40,920 bases of DNA. Origin: Firmicutes bacterium UBA1393. GTDB lineage: Bacteria > Bacillota > DTU025. How positions within the stretch are numbered: position 1 is the first letter of the stretch; each line of letters opens with the position of its first letter. Position numbers and translations under genes: made by a program. The stretch covers positions 813 to 41,732 of the forward strand of contig DBQN01000072.1 of NCBI GenBank assembly GCA_002305255.1, in the 5' to 3' direction. The notes under the pieces are model-generated. The model did no database searches and was not told the DNA's origin. It worked only from the letters and a program-made list of their open reading frames with translations. This document shows positions 6,728 through 14,908 of this stretch, piece after piece.

Positions 6728-9308
6728 TTTCACTGCCGCGCTGACGAAGCGTCTGGCTGCGGTGACCCTCGATGATCGTCTGAACATCGTGCAGTGTGAT
6801 GCTGCGTGGGCCGAAGTCCTGGCCAGGCTTGCGAAATGCTCACCCGAGGCCATTCGCCCCGGGGCTAACCTTCCTGCCCTGATGGAGTTGGGCTTTCCGA
6901 GGCTCGCCCGACGCTACGCAAGGGCGGCCGCCGGCGAGACCTCGTACGACAGGATAGTGCTGAGCGGCGAGGCGGGTGGCGGCCCGCGCGGTGCGATGTC
7001 AAGCTCTTGGGATGTGTACGTGTTCCCGATCTCCTTTGGAGACTGCGGCGGATCAGGCGTGGTGGAACTTGCCGTAAGGATGGAGTCGGCCATCGAGACA
7101 GCCCTGCTCGATTCGCTGCCCGATACCTTCATAATCCTCGATGGACGCGGCAGGATCGCCGGCTGTCACGGACGCTCCCTGCCTGACGTATTCGGCCCGG
7201 CTGAGCGGATGATCGGCCGGAGTATCGTCGAAGTCGCTCCGAGGTCGGCCAAGACCAGGCTGAAGGCCGCCTTCGACCAGGTCATGGGCGACGCGCCCGA
7301 GTCCGGCTCAGGGGTGCCGGGTGTGTCCGATGCGTCCGGCGCGTCGGGCGTTCCGGGCCCTTCGCGCCCGCCCACCGCGCCAGGCAGTATGCCCGGCGGC
7401 GCACCGGGCGCCTCGCCCGCCGACGAATCCGCCGTGGCCACGGTGGAGTTCGGCGTGGGCCTGGGGGCAGAAGCCCGCACCTTCGAAGCCAGGGTCACCG
7501 CGTTCTCTGATGTGGGAGCCATCATCATCGTGCGCGAGGTGACCGAGGCCCGGCGCGCACAGGCCATTCAGGCCGGCCAAAGCCGGTTCCTCGAGTTGCT
7601 TGCGCGCGGCGGTGACTTCGCCGACGTGCTCACGTCTCTGATCAGGATCATCGAGGAGCAGACGCCGGGCATGTCAGGGCTGGTGCTGCTGATGGATCCC
7701 GACGGCAGGCACCTGAGGCTAGGCGCGAGCGCCAGTCTTCCATGGGAGTATGTAGACACGATAGAGGGCATGTCGATCGGGCCTTCGGCCGGGTCGTGCG
7801 GCACTGCTGCTTACCTCGGCTCGCGCGTGATAGTTGAGAACATCGCCGAAGATCCGCGCTGGGCCGGGCTGAGGGATCTCGCCCTCAAGTATGGTCTGAG
7901 GTCGTGCTGGTCGGAGCCGGTGCTGGATGACAACGGCAACGTGTTGGGCACGTTCGCGATGTACTTTCGCACGGTGAAGAGCCCTACAGGCGCTGAGATC
8001 AGGGTAATCGAGATGGCGGCGAGGCTGGTGCGAGTGGCCTTGGAGCAGCGCCGGGCCAAGGAAGAGGTCGAGGCCGCCTATGAGCAGCTTGAGCGCAGGA
8101 TCGAAGAACGCACCCGCGAGATCGAACAGAGGCGCAGGGTGGCCGAGGGGCTCCGCGAGATACTGGCGGCCCTCAACTCTAGCAGGTCGCTGGATGAGGT
8201 GCTCGAGCTCATACTGGAGCAGGCCGAGGATTTCCTGCAGGCTGAGGCCGGCGCGCTGTACAGGATGCAGCCTGACGGGCAGAGCCTCACCATGGCGGCT
8301 TTCAAAGGCCTGGCGGCAGCGGGGCTCGACGCGCAAGTCAACGTCGGCGACGGAGTGTTGGGATGGGCCGTGGCTTCAGGCAGGCCTGTGGTGGTATCCG
8401 AGTCGCCTGATCATGGAGCGTCGTCTAAGGCCAGGGGCGCGGCTGAAGGCAGCAAGCTGCCCCACTGGGCAAGGGGCAAGTTCAGGACGGTGATGGCGGT
8501 GCCCCTGGTGGCAAAAGGCCAGTCCACCGGGGCGATAGCCCTCTGTTTCGCAAAGCTTAGATGGTTTGCCAGAGACGAGCTCGAGCTGGCGGTATCCTTC
8601 GCTGACCAGGCAGCCCTGGCCCTCGATAACGCGGTGCTCAGGGAGAGGGCGGAGGGTGCGGCCGTGGCAGCCGAACGGAGCAGGCTGGCCAGGGAGCTGC
8701 ACGACGCAGTCACGCAGACGCTCTTCTCCGCCAGCATGATCTCTGACGTGCTGCCGAGGATTTGGGAGAACAACCCGTCAGAGGGGCGTGCACGCCTCGA
8801 ACAGTTGCGCAAGTTGACGAGGGGCGCCCTGGCCGAGATGAGATCGCTCCTTCTCGAGTTGCGACCCACAGCCCTCAGCGACGTAGGCCTCGCCGACCTG
8901 CTCAAGCAGCTGGTGGAGGCACACGCAGGCAGGTCCGGCGCTGAAGTCGACCTCAAGCTGGTAGGCGAGTGCTCATGCATGCTGCCGCCCGCAGTGAGAT
9001 TAGTCTTCTACAGGATCGCGCAGGAGTGTTTGAGCAACGTGGTGAAGCACTCGAGGGCCACACACGTGACCGTCGGTCTCAACTGTGAAGAGCGCCGGCA
9101 CTCCGACGGATTCAGGCTCACGGCGTCGCTGGTTGTGCGCGACAACGGTGTGGGCTTCGACGTGTCGGCAGTAACGGCTGAACACATGGGTCTCAGAATT
9201 ATGACTGAGCGCGCCGCGGGCGTGGGGGCAGATGTCGCGGTGACGTCGGAACCCGGAGTCGGGACATGCATTGAGTTGACATGGTCAGGACCTGCATGGG
9301 AGGGATAG
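6720..9308 (+). CDS. Cytoplasmic GAF-containing histidine kinase of the NarL/DegS type
   Basis: The 862-aa protein has no obvious membrane segment. In order: a PAS-like N-terminal region (1-130), a second PAS-like region (130-275) interrupted by a Gly/Pro/Ser-rich linker (about 195-240), a GAF domain (about 285-450), a short coiled coil, a second GAF domain (about 480-645), a HisKA_3 dimerisation domain with His661 in ARELHDAVTQ, and a C-terminal HATPase with QECLSNVVKHS, DNGVGFD and GLRIMTERA. HisKA_3 kinases pair with LuxR-type regulators, and one follows after 2 nt. Soluble multi-GAF kinases usually sense a cytoplasmic ligand, gas or redox state; which applies here is unknown. GTG 6720 overlaps phzF by 8 nt. 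Confidence 0.92.
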   Translation: MPDFTAALTKRLAAVTLDDRLNIVQCDAAWAEVLARLAKCSPEAIRPGANLPALMELGFPRLARRYARAAAGETSYDRIVLSGEAGGGPRGAMSSSWDVYVFPISFGDCGGSGVVELAVRMESAIETALLDSLPDTFIILDGRGRIAGCHGRSLPDVFGPAERMIGRSIVEVAPRSAKTRLKAAFDQVMGDAPESGSGVPGVSDASGASGVPGPSRPPTAPGSMPGGAPGASPADESAVATVEFGVGLGAEARTFEARVTAFSDVGAIIIVREVTEARRAQAIQAGQSRFLELLARGGDFADVLTSLIRIIEEQTPGMSGLVLLMDPDGRHLRLGASASLPWEYVDTIEGMSIGPSAGSCGTAAYLGSRVIVENIAEDPRWAGLRDLALKYGLRSCWSEPVLDDNGNVLGTFAMYFRTVKSPTGAEIRVIEMAARLVRVALEQRRAKEEVEAAYEQLERRIEERTREIEQRRRVAEGLREILAALNSSRSLDEVLELILEQAEDFLQAEAGALYRMQPDGQSLTMAAFKGLAAAGLDAQVNVGDGVLGWAVASGRPVVVSESPDHGASSKARGAAEGSKLPHWARGKFRTVMAVPLVAKGQSTGAIALCFAKLRWFARDELELAVSFADQAALALDNAVLRERAEGAAVAAERSRLARELHDAVTQTLFSASMISDVLPRIWENNPSEGRARLEQLRKLTRGALAEMRSLLLELRPTALSDVGLADLLKQLVEAHAGRSGAEVDLKLVGECSCMLPPAVRLVFYRIAQECLSNVVKHSRATHVTVGLNCEERRHSDGFRLTASLVVRDNGVGFDVSAVTAEHMGLRIMTERAAGVGADVAVTSEPGVGTCIELTWSGPAWEG

Positions 9309-9310
9309 TC

Positions 9311-9949
9311 TTGCCAATTAAAGTCATGATAGTCGACGATCATGCCATGGTCAGAAGTGGGCTCAGAGCCTTCCTCGATGTATTCGACGACATGGAGTTT
9401 GCCGGCGAAGCGGCCGGCGGGTTAGAGGCTGTGCGCATGTGCGATGAGAACGAGCCCGATGTGATTCTCATGGACCTGATCATGCCTGACCTTGACGGCG
9501 CGTCAGCCACCAAGCAGATCAGGGCAAGGCATCCGGGCGTGCAGGTTATCGCCCTAACCAGCTACAAGGAGGAGGACCTGGTGCAGGCGGCGCTTCAGTC
9601 GGGCGCCATCGGCTACCTGCTCAAGAACATCGGCGCCGATGAGCTGGCAGCGGCCATCAGAGCCGCCCACATGGGACGCCCCACCCTGGCGCCCGAGGCG
9701 ACGGAGGCACTGATCCGCGCGTCTGTCAAAGGCAACGACGAGCCGCAGGTGGGTTCTGATCTTACCGAGCGAGAGCTGGAGGTGCTTACAGCCCTGACAT
9801 CGGGGCTGACGAATCCCGAGATAGCTGAGCGACTCTACATAAGCCGCGCCACAGTGAAGTTCCACGTCAGCAGCATACTATCTAAGCTGGGTGTGCAGAC
9901 CCGCACCGAGGCGGTGGCCCTGGCCATCCAGCGCCGATTGGTGAAGTGA
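9311..9949 (+). CDS. NarL/FixJ family response regulator
   Basis: The 212-aa protein has an N-terminal receiver with acidic pair Asp9-Asp10, phosphoacceptor Asp55 in LMDLIMP and the switch residues of ALTSY and LLKN. It is followed by a LuxR-type helix-turn-helix (about 145-205, LTERELEVLTAL through RATVKFHVSSIL). The TTG at 9311 follows GGGAGGG (9298-9304) at 6 nt and gives the family N-terminus PIKVMIVDDH; an earlier in-frame start at 9281 would add an atypical extension inside the kinase gene. It is the evident partner of the upstream kinase. Its targets are unknown; the surrounding operon is a natural candidate. Confidence 0.94.
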   Translation: MPIKVMIVDDHAMVRSGLRAFLDVFDDMEFAGEAAGGLEAVRMCDENEPDVILMDLIMPDLDGASATKQIRARHPGVQVIALTSYKEEDLVQAALQSGAIGYLLKNIGADELAAAIRAAHMGRPTLAPEATEALIRASVKGNDEPQVGSDLTERELEVLTALTSGLTNPEIAERLYISRATVKFHVSSILSKLGVQTRTEAVALAIQRRLVK

Positions 9950-9958
9950 TGCAGTACA

Positions 9959-11599
9959 TTGATTTACGTTATCGGACATAGAAACCCTGACGCCGACTCC
10001 ATCGTGTCGGCCATAGCCTACGCAGCGATCAAGAACGCCACAGGTTGTGAGGAGTGCATCGCGGCGCGGCCGGGCCCTGTGAATCGCGAAACCAATCAGG
10101 TGCTCGCCAGGTTCGACTATGCTCCGCCGCTGTTCCTGCCGTCGGTCTACCCTGAGGTAAAGGATGTCGTGTTCGACAAGCCCCTCACGGTGAGAGCCGG
10201 CACTCCACTGAGTGAAGTGTGGCGTCGCCTGCTGGATGCAAGGGCCGCCACAGCCTGCGTCGTCGACGATGAAGGCAAGCTCAAGGGCGTCACCACCGTG
10301 GGTGACATTGCCCGTGCAGAGCTTAACGCGCCCACGCAGGGAAGAGTCTATGCGTTTCCCATCGCCAACCTCGCTGCCGCCCTCGATGCCGATGTGGTTG
10401 TGTCAGGCCGTCAGAGCTTCCACGGTAGGGTGTACGTGGGCGACATGGGGCTTGAGCGAGGGCTCGCGTGGCTCTCACCTGACGACATGATCGTCGTGGC
10501 CGACAGGCTCGATGTTCAGCTTGCCGCCATCCAGCACGGCGTGGCTGTGCTTCTCATAACCTCCGCGCGCCGCGACACAGTGGCAGGTGACGTGGTAGCC
10601 CTGGCGCGCGAGATGGGGGTGTGCGTGCTCGCCACGCCCGCCAACACCCTCGCCAGCGTGGGGTTGCTGTGGCAGGCCGTGCCGGTGGACCGGATCATGA
10701 CTTCCGGGCGCATCACCACCTTCGCCATGGACGATCTGGTATCAGAGGTCCGGGACGACATGCGCACGCGCCAGTTCAGGTTGTATCCTGTGCTAGACCA
10801 GCACATGAGGCCTGTGGGCATGATCGGCCGAAACCACCTGGCCGACCCGCCGCGCAAGAAGGTTATTCTGGTAGACCATAACGAGAAGACACAAGCCATC
10901 GAGGGCATCGACACCGCCACTGTGCTGGAGGTTGTGGATCATCACCGCATCGGGTCTATCGAGACTGACCACCCGATCCCCTTCGTGAACAGGCCGTGGG
11001 GTTCGACCTCTACCATAGTGAGTTCCATCGCCCGGCAGTACCGTGTGAAGCTGGAACCCGGTCTCGCGGGGCTGCTGGCTGCGGCTGTGATCTCTGATAC
11101 GCTGGCGTTTAGGTCTCCCACATCCACAACGCAGGACCGTGAGGAGGCAGCCTATCTGGCCGACATCGCAGGTGTCGACCTTGGGGAGCTCTCGTCTTTC
11201 GTGCTGGCCGCCAAGACCCAGGCCCATCACGAGCAGCCCGGGGAGATCCTGCGTTCCGACTTCAAGGAGTTCACGGTGGGCAAGTTCAGGATGGGAATAG
11301 GGCAGGCGACTACGTCAGGCCGCTACAGCGCCGAACTCAAAGCGCAACTGCTCCGCCAGATGAACGAGCTGATGGCAGACGCCGGCTACTCACTGGTGGC
11401 GCTGTTGCTCACCGACGTCGTGGAAACAGGTTCTGAAGTGCTATGGGCAGCTCGCGACGCGACCCTGGCCGAGCGGGCCTTCGGTCACTATGGTGCTCAG
11501 GTCGGCACAGAGAGCTTCTGGCTGCCGGGCGTGGTATCGAGAAAGCAGCAGTTCGCGCCTGAGGTCATAAGGGCCATCAGAGAATCGGAGAGGTCATGA
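9959..11599 (+). CDS. ppaC: Manganese-dependent family II inorganic pyrophosphatase with CBS and DRTGG domains
   Basis: The 546-aa enzyme hydrolyses pyrophosphate to phosphate. The DHH domain begins at once with GHRNPDADS (metal ligands His7, Asp11, Asp13) and resumes after an insertion with VDHHRIGS and the DHHA2 region. Between about residues 70 and 305 lies a regulatory insert: one CBS motif, a DRTGG-like domain and a second CBS motif (DRIMTSGRITTF through GMIGRNHL). In characterised relatives this insert binds adenine nucleotides, often AMP/ADP as inhibitors and Ap4A as activator. Length fits the CBS-containing subtype; canonical family II enzymes have about 310 aa. The TTG start lies 9 nt after the regulator gene, without a strong ribosome site. 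Confidence 0.94.
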   Translation: MIYVIGHRNPDADSIVSAIAYAAIKNATGCEECIAARPGPVNRETNQVLARFDYAPPLFLPSVYPEVKDVVFDKPLTVRAGTPLSEVWRRLLDARAATACVVDDEGKLKGVTTVGDIARAELNAPTQGRVYAFPIANLAAALDADVVVSGRQSFHGRVYVGDMGLERGLAWLSPDDMIVVADRLDVQLAAIQHGVAVLLITSARRDTVAGDVVALAREMGVCVLATPANTLASVGLLWQAVPVDRIMTSGRITTFAMDDLVSEVRDDMRTRQFRLYPVLDQHMRPVGMIGRNHLADPPRKKVILVDHNEKTQAIEGIDTATVLEVVDHHRIGSIETDHPIPFVNRPWGSTSTIVSSIARQYRVKLEPGLAGLLAAAVISDTLAFRSPTSTTQDREEAAYLADIAGVDLGELSSFVLAAKTQAHHEQPGEILRSDFKEFTVGKFRMGIGQATTSGRYSAELKAQLLRQMNELMADAGYSLVALLLTDVVETGSEVLWAARDATLAERAFGHYGAQVGTESFWLPGVVSRKQQFAPEVIRAIRESERS

Positions 11600-11600
11600 T

Positions 11601-12599
11601 ATGCCGCAGAGGATAGTCGTCACCCATTCTTCCTTCGTGAAGTGCGCCGCGGCGCCGGCCGATGCGCTGCGCCAGGCAGGCTATGAGCTGTCGGTGGTGC
11701 GTGCCGCCAGTGCAGAGGAGTACGCGACTCAGATGGCAGGGCTCCTGCCCGACGCAGTTGGGGTGGTGTTGGGTCTGCAGAGCTTGTCGGCTGAGATGAT
11801 GGATATGGCGCCGAAGCTCAGGGCGATCTCCAGGTTCGGTGTGGGCACCGACAACGTCGACCTCGACGCGGCGACGGCGCGCGGGATCATTGTGACCAAC
11901 ACGCCCGGCGCAAATGCCACGGCCGTGGCCGAGCTGGCCCTCGGTCTCATGCTGGATCTCGCAAGGCGCATCAGCCTTGTGGACCGGCGCGTGAGGGCCG
12001 GGCAGTGGCGCGGCGCGATCGGGTGGGAACTGTCAGGCAAAACCCTCGGCGTAGTAGGAGCAGGGGCCATAGGGCGCCGCTTGATCGAGCTAACAAGGGG
12101 CTTCGACATGAAGGTGCTGGCCGCGGTGCGCATGCCTTCACGCCAGCAGGAATGGGCCGACGCCAACTCGGTGCGCCTGGTCGACCTTGAAACCCTGCTT
12201 AGGGAGTCGGATTTCGTCAGCCTTCACGTGCCGCTTACCCCCGAAACACGTCGGCTTATCGGCGCGAAGGAGCTGGCTATGATGAAGCCCCGCGCGGCGC
12301 TTATCAACACATCGCGCGGTGGCATTGTTGACGAGGATGCCCTCGCCGCGGCGCTGAAGGAAGGCACCATAGGTGGCGCAGGCCTCGATGTGTTCGAGGC
12401 GGAGCCCCTGGAGAGTTCTGCTCTGGCGGGCCTCGATAACGTGGTGCTGACGTCGCACATAGGCGGCGCCACCGAGGAAGGATTCGCCGCGATGGCCGCC
12501 GCCGCTGCCGCCAACATCCTCGAGGTGCTGGCCGGCGGCACGCCGGCGCATGTCGTGAACACCGATGCGTTGAGTAATCGCAGGATGCCTTGGGAGTAA
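11601..12599 (+). CDS. D-isomer-specific 2-hydroxyacid dehydrogenase (phosphoglycerate dehydrogenase-like)
   Basis: The 332-aa NAD-dependent oxidoreductase has the split catalytic fold of the family. The Rossmann glycine motif is GVVGAGAIG (Gly153, Gly155, Gly158). Catalytic residues are Arg240 (NTSRGG), a Glu in FEAEP (267/269) and His287 (SHIGGAT). The segment RFGVGTDNVDL is typical of SerA-like members. It lacks the C-terminal ACT domain of long 3-phosphoglycerate dehydrogenases, so it may be a short SerA or a related hydroxyacid dehydrogenase. ATG 11601 lies 1 nt after ppaC, with GGAGAGG upstream. No serine biosynthesis partner is adjacent, so the substrate is left open. Confidence 0.88.
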   Translation: MPQRIVVTHSSFVKCAAAPADALRQAGYELSVVRAASAEEYATQMAGLLPDAVGVVLGLQSLSAEMMDMAPKLRAISRFGVGTDNVDLDAATARGIIVTNTPGANATAVAELALGLMLDLARRISLVDRRVRAGQWRGAIGWELSGKTLGVVGAGAIGRRLIELTRGFDMKVLAAVRMPSRQQEWADANSVRLVDLETLLRESDFVSLHVPLTPETRRLIGAKELAMMKPRAALINTSRGGIVDEDALAAALKEGTIGGAGLDVFEAEPLESSALAGLDNVVLTSHIGGATEEGFAAMAAAAAANILEVLAGGTPAHVVNTDALSNRRMPWE

Positions 12600-12623
12600 A
12601 GCAGAGGAATGGAGTGGTGACAC

Positions 12624-13706
12624 ATGGAGAAAGCCCTTATCGATGAGTTCGTGGAGCTAGTCAGCATAGACGCTGAGTCAGGAGATGAGGCTCGCATCGG
12701 CCAGGTCGTGGCCGACAAGCTCAGAGCCATCGGGCTTGACGTGACGGTTGATGCCGCTGGCAACGTTGTGGGCAGGGCGGGCGCGGGCACCGCCAAGGGT
12801 GAGCCCTTCATCCTCTGTGCTCACCTCGACAGGGTGAAACCGGGCAAGGGAATACGTCCTGTCATCAAAGACGGAATCATCAGATCATCAGGCGACACGA
12901 TCCTAGCAGCCGACGACATCGCCGGGGTGGTCGCGATTCTTGCAGGGCTCAGGAGCGTTGCAGCCACGTGCAGCGGGCTCCCGCCGGTTGAGACCGTGTT
13001 TACGGTGAGCGAGGAGGTCCGTCTCGGCGGCGCGCGCCAGCTGGATTACTCCAGCCTCAAATCGAAATCTGCCTACATATTTGATGCATCGCGCCCCGTC
13101 GGCGTGGTCGTGACATCCAGCCCGACGCACGTGGGCTTCGAGGCGCAGGTGACCGGCAGGGCGGCCCACGCGGCCGTCAACCCTCAAGACGGTGTGAGCG
13201 CAATCCAGGCGGCGGCGCGCGGCGTGGTCAGGCTGCCCTTCGGCTGGGTCGATGACCACACCACGGCCAACGTAGGCGTCGTTACCGGAGGCACCGCCAC
13301 CAACGTGGTGTGCGACCGTGTAACGCTCCGCGGCGAAGTGAGGAGCCTTAACGCCGCTCGCGCCGTCAAGCTCGCCCAGGACTTCGCCCAAGTGATCTCG
13401 GTGGAGGCTGCCACGGTGGGAGCCGAGGCCGAGGTGACTTGCGACGTGCACTATCACGGCTACGTCATACCCAGCGACGCGCCGGTAGTGCAGAAGGTGG
13501 CCAAGGCGATCGAGGCGATCGGCAGGTCTGCCGTGATAGAGTCCACCATGGGTGGCAGCGACGGCAACGTCTTCAACGCCAATGGAATCACCAGCGTGGT
13601 GCTGGGCACGGGTTGCGAGTCGGTGCACTCCACGCGTGAGAGCATGCCGGTGAGCGAGCTCGTGGCCGCAGCCAAGCTTGTAGAGGCGCTTCTGACCCTT
13701 AACTGA
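12624..13706 (+). CDS. M20 family zinc metallopeptidase, peptidase T-like
   Basis: The 360-aa protein belongs to the M20 dizinc peptidases/amidohydrolases, closest by eye to the PepT-like branch. First metal segment: CAHLD (His67) with catalytic Asp69. Bridging Asp is in ILAADDIAG (97/98), Glu130-Glu131 lie in VSEEVRLGG, Asp154 in FDASRP, and a late His in CESVHSTRE. The dimerisation (lid) domain, about 165-275, includes GRAAHAAVNPQDG. These proteins usually cleave short peptides or N-acyl amino acids in the cytoplasm. It lies 24 nt after the dehydrogenase gene in the same operon. No signal peptide is seen, and the exact substrate is not predictable. Confidence 0.88.
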   Translation: MEKALIDEFVELVSIDAESGDEARIGQVVADKLRAIGLDVTVDAAGNVVGRAGAGTAKGEPFILCAHLDRVKPGKGIRPVIKDGIIRSSGDTILAADDIAGVVAILAGLRSVAATCSGLPPVETVFTVSEEVRLGGARQLDYSSLKSKSAYIFDASRPVGVVVTSSPTHVGFEAQVTGRAAHAAVNPQDGVSAIQAAARGVVRLPFGWVDDHTTANVGVVTGGTATNVVCDRVTLRGEVRSLNAARAVKLAQDFAQVISVEAATVGAEAEVTCDVHYHGYVIPSDAPVVQKVAKAIEAIGRSAVIESTMGGSDGNVFNANGITSVVLGTGCESVHSTRESMPVSELVAAAKLVEALLTLN

Positions 13707-13723
13707 CGGCGGGAGGCTGCGCG

Positions 13724-14908
13724 ATGAGGCTGATCCACACCTCCGACTGGCACCTGGGCAGGATCTTCTTCAAGACTCATCTCGTCGAGGACCAGGCGTA
13801 CGTGCTCGAGCAGTTCATCGGCATAGTCGAGCAGGAGCGGCCTGACGTGGTTGTCATCGCAGGCGACGTGTACGATCGCTCGGCGCCCTGCGTGGAGGCA
13901 GTCGAGCTCCTCGATGATGTGCTGTCAAGGATCGTGCTTCGCCTGGGGTTGCCGGTTGTCATCATCGCCGGCAACCATGATTCGCCTGAGCGCATCGGCT
14001 TCTGCTCGGGGCTGATGGAGGCCGGGGGGCTGCACATCGCCGGGATGCCCGACGCCGCACGCCCCATTGAGTTTCGCGATGCCTACGGCCCGGTGTGGGT
14101 GGTGCCGCTGCCGTACGCCGAGCCTGCCGTGGTCAGGGACAGGCTCTCGGCCTCAGGCGCCGCCGGCGCCGCCGCTGCAGCCAGCGCCACCGACCATGAT
14201 GCCGCGCTTGCCGCCCAGGTGAGCGCAGTTGCCTGGGCATGTCCTGAGGCCTTCGCCGACGGCGAGCGGCGTATCGCAGTCGCCCATGCCCTGGTGTACG
14301 GCGGCGATACCTGCGAGTCAGAGCGCCTGCTGACACTGGGCGGCTCCGGCGCCGTCGACTCCGCAAGATTCGATGGCTTCTGTTACACGGCCCTTGGCCA
14401 CCTTCATCGTCCGCAACCCATCACCGGCACAGCATGCCGCTACTCAGGCTCGCTTCTCAAGTATTCGTTCAGCGAGGCCGACCAGCCTAAGTCGGTGTCG
14501 CTCGTTGAGATCGACGGGCAGGGCACTGCTCGCGTGGCGACAATTCCGCTGACGCCCCGCCGCGACGTGCGCTGTTTGTCGGGCAGCCTTGCCGAGCTGA
14601 TCGCCAGGGCCCAGCATGATCCCGGGCGCGACGACTATCTCTCGGTCCAGCTTTCCGACGCCGACGCCGTCTGGGACGGACTGGGCCGGCTGAGAGAGCA
14701 TTATCCCAACGTGATGCAGCTGGAGTTGCCCAGGTTTGAACCGGGCGACTCGGGCGACAGGCGCCTCGCCGGAGCCGGGCGCGGCTGGAGCCAGATCAGC
14801 CTGGAGGAGCAGTTCCGCGAGTTCTATCAGCAGACCACCGGTGAAATCCCCGATGACGAGCATATGACGGCCTTCCGAGAGGCCGTGGCGGGGGTGGATG
14901 TCGTATGA
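13724..14908 (+). CDS. sbcD: Exonuclease SbcD (Mre11-like nuclease subunit)
   Basis: The 394-aa protein is the Mn-dependent nuclease of the SbcCD complex, which cleaves DNA hairpins and processes blocked DNA ends. The calcineurin-like core is complete: Asp8 and His10 (HTSDWHLG), Asp48 (AGDVYDR), Asn84-His85-Asp86 (GNHDSPER) and the later GHLHRPQ. The C-terminal part is the capping and SbcC-binding region; an Ala-rich segment (about 145-160) is a variable loop. GGGAGG (13711-13716) lies 7 nt before ATG 13724. The end overlaps sbcC by 4 nt (ATGA), the usual coupling of this pair. Confidence 0.96.
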   Translation: MRLIHTSDWHLGRIFFKTHLVEDQAYVLEQFIGIVEQERPDVVVIAGDVYDRSAPCVEAVELLDDVLSRIVLRLGLPVVIIAGNHDSPERIGFCSGLMEAGGLHIAGMPDAARPIEFRDAYGPVWVVPLPYAEPAVVRDRLSASGAAGAAAAASATDHDAALAAQVSAVAWACPEAFADGERRIAVAHALVYGGDTCESERLLTLGGSGAVDSARFDGFCYTALGHLHRPQPITGTACRYSGSLLKYSFSEADQPKSVSLVEIDGQGTARVATIPLTPRRDVRCLSGSLAELIARAQHDPGRDDYLSVQLSDADAVWDGLGRLREHYPNVMQLELPRFEPGDSGDRRLAGAGRGWSQISLEEQFREFYQQTTGEIPDDEHMTAFREAVAGVDVV

